Assembly: GCA_046757965.1 (NCBI GenBank)
Contig: JBHHZI010000153.1
Location: 1 to 7,271 of the forward strand
Direction of reading: 5' to 3'
Length of the DNA: 7,271 bases
Source of the DNA: JBHHZI01 sp046757965
Lineage (GTDB): Bacteria > Acidobacteriota > Polarisedimenticolia > SMYD01
The position numbers were made by a program, and so were the translations under genes. Numbering within the stretch: position 1 is the stretch's first letter; each line of letters opens with the position of its first letter. The notes under the pieces were generated by a model. That model was not told the origin of the DNA. It made no database searches and worked only from the letters and a program-made list of their open reading frames with translations. Shown piece by piece: positions 6,079 to 7,271 of the stretch.

Positions 6079-7271
6079 ATGGGACAGCACGACGTCAGTG
6101 AGCCACGCGACGGCGAGGACCGGCGACGATTCGTCAAGCGATTGATCGACGACGTGCACGCCCTGGACCAGATGATCCAGGACGACGTATTCGAGACCGG
6201 CACGCACCGGATCGGCGCCGAGCAGGAGATGTTCCTGGCGGACAACAGCGGACGCCCCCTCTGTGCCGCCCTCGAGGTGCTGGACGCCATCGATGACTCC
6301 CATTTCACCACCGAACTCGCCCTGTTCAATCTCGAGCTGAATCTCGACCCGCTGGACTTTTCCCGCGACTGTCTCGGACAGATCGAGCGGGATCTGACAC
6401 GCCGGCTGCGCCAGGCGGAGGTGGCCGCCGGCAAGTGCGGGGCCCACATCGTCCTCACCGGCATCCTGCCGTCCCTGCGAAAGTCGGACATGGCCGTCGA
6501 CAACATGACCCCGCTGCCGCGGTATGCCGCGCTGAACCACTCCGCCAATCTTCTCAGGGGCGGGCCGCGTCATTTTCGCATCACAGGGGTCGACGAACTG
6601 AATCTGACCCACGACTCCGTGATGCTCGAATCGTGCAACGCCAGCTTTCAGGTCCACTACCAGGTCTCGCCGCATGACTTCGTCCCGCTGTACAACGCCA
6701 GTCAGGCCTTCGCCGCCCCGCTGCTGGCCGCTGCCGCCAATTCGCCCCTGCTGTTCGGACACCGCCTCTGGCAGGAGACGCGCATCGCATTGTTCGAGCA
6801 GGCGGTGGACACGCGACGGACCGGTACCGACCGGCGATTCCATCCGCGGGTTCAGTTCGGCCAACAGTGGCTGCGCGGATCCGTGGTGGAACTGTACCGG
6901 GAGGATATCTCCCGTTTCCGGACCCTCATGAGCAACGTCGATGACGAGGATCCCTTCGCGTGCCTCAGACGCGGCGAGTTGCCCCGGCTGCTGGCGCTGC
7001 GGCTGCATACCGGGACGGTCTGGCGGTGGAACCGCGCGTGCTACGGCGTTCTGGACGGCAAGGCTCACCTCAGGATCGAGAATCGTGTTCTCCCGTCGGG
7101 CCCGACGGTTGCCGACGAGGTGGCCAGCGCCGCGCTGTGGCTCGGTCTGATGGCTGCGGAAGAGGCAGACCCCACGCGGTTCGCCAGCGTCATGGAGTTC
7201 GAGTCGGCCAAGGAGAACTTCATCGCCGCGGCCCGCCACGGGCTATCCGGCCAGTTCGAGTGGATCGGCGG
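6079..7271 (+). CDS. Glutamate-cysteine ligase-like (GCS2) carboxylate-amine ligase, 3' end outside window
   Basis: The frame stays open to the window edge: 397 full codons, incomplete at the C-terminus. GCS2-fold enzymes use ATP to join a carboxylate, usually the gamma-carboxyl of glutamate, to an amine. Visible hallmarks are: the metal/ATP-binding start of the fold, RIGAEQEMF (Glu48, Glu50); an acidic strand, FNLELNLDP (Glu86); NASFQVHYQ near residue 190; ETRIALFEQ near 235; and RIENRVLPSGPT near 335, a substrate-binding-like block. A charged helix of about 40 residues precedes the fold. The block pattern, including ILPSLRKSDM and DNMTPLPRY, looks to me like a subgroup separate from classical GshA and YbdK. 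From memory, longer relatives carry C-terminal CBS domains; that part would lie beyond the window. True glutathione synthesis should not be assumed. It follows the c-di-GMP gene by 76 nt with its own ribosome binding site and a possible promoter. Confidence 0.85.
   Translation, partial: MGQHDVSEPRDGEDRRRFVKRLIDDVHALDQMIQDDVFETGTHRIGAEQEMFLADNSGRPLCAALEVLDAIDDSHFTTELALFNLELNLDPLDFSRDCLGQIERDLTRRLRQAEVAAGKCGAHIVLTGILPSLRKSDMAVDNMTPLPRYAALNHSANLLRGGPRHFRITGVDELNLTHDSVMLESCNASFQVHYQVSPHDFVPLYNASQAFAAPLLAAAANSPLLFGHRLWQETRIALFEQAVDTRRTGTDRRFHPRVQFGQQWLRGSVVELYREDISRFRTLMSNVDDEDPFACLRRGELPRLLALRLHTGTVWRWNRACYGVLDGKAHLRIENRVLPSGPTVADEVASAALWLGLMAAEEADPTRFASVMEFESAKENFIAAARHGLSGQFEWIG

Noticed and set aside
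5917..7239. 440-codon open frame on the minus strand over the GCS2-family gene
   Set aside because: The + strand frame carries clear GCS2 motifs; the antisense product shows none and is typical GC-rich shadow coding.

Overview
The window reads as GC-rich bacterial DNA, roughly two-thirds G+C by eye. All four supported genes lie on the + strand, with compact spacing and a strong preference for G/C at third codon positions. A GC-rich proteobacterium, perhaps a gammaproteobacterium, fits the gene families and the 'GGTAGAATCG' promoter-like element before the last gene. That placement is an inference; there is no rRNA or other marker to confirm it.

Layout. (1) Nt 3-611 is the 3' part of a membrane-embedded CPBP-family (CAAX protease-like) protein that begins before the window. 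(2) Nt 670-2742 encodes a fused class II aldolase/short-chain dehydrogenase. It belongs to the family of bifunctional rhamnulose-phosphate aldolase/lactaldehyde dehydrogenases, but several canonical residues of the dehydrogenase half are replaced. (3) Nt 2743-3218 is a 476-nt spacer. It contains a sharp AT-rich island (about 30% GC) with a 12-nt direct repeat, then a GC-rich stretch with a weakly supported small reading frame. It ends in a perfect 7-bp hairpin that abuts the next start codon. (4) Nt 3219-6002 encodes a membrane-anchored CHASE2-PAS-GGDEF-EAL protein of cyclic-di-GMP metabolism, with both catalytic domains and the inhibitory I-site apparently intact. (5) Nt 6079-7271 is the start of a glutamate-cysteine-ligase-like (GCS2 fold) carboxylate-amine ligase that runs off the window.

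The four main genes do not form an obvious pathway: membrane protease-like, sugar-phosphate/aldehyde metabolism, second-messenger signalling and an ATP-dependent ligase. I see no transposase, CRISPR array, phage gene, tRNA or rRNA. The part most worth a second look is the leader of the c-di-GMP gene. There an AT-rich, repeat-bearing promoter-like island is followed by a long leader whose last stop codon sits in the loop of a hairpin touching the ATG. This could be a translational coupling switch, but that is inferred from sequence only.
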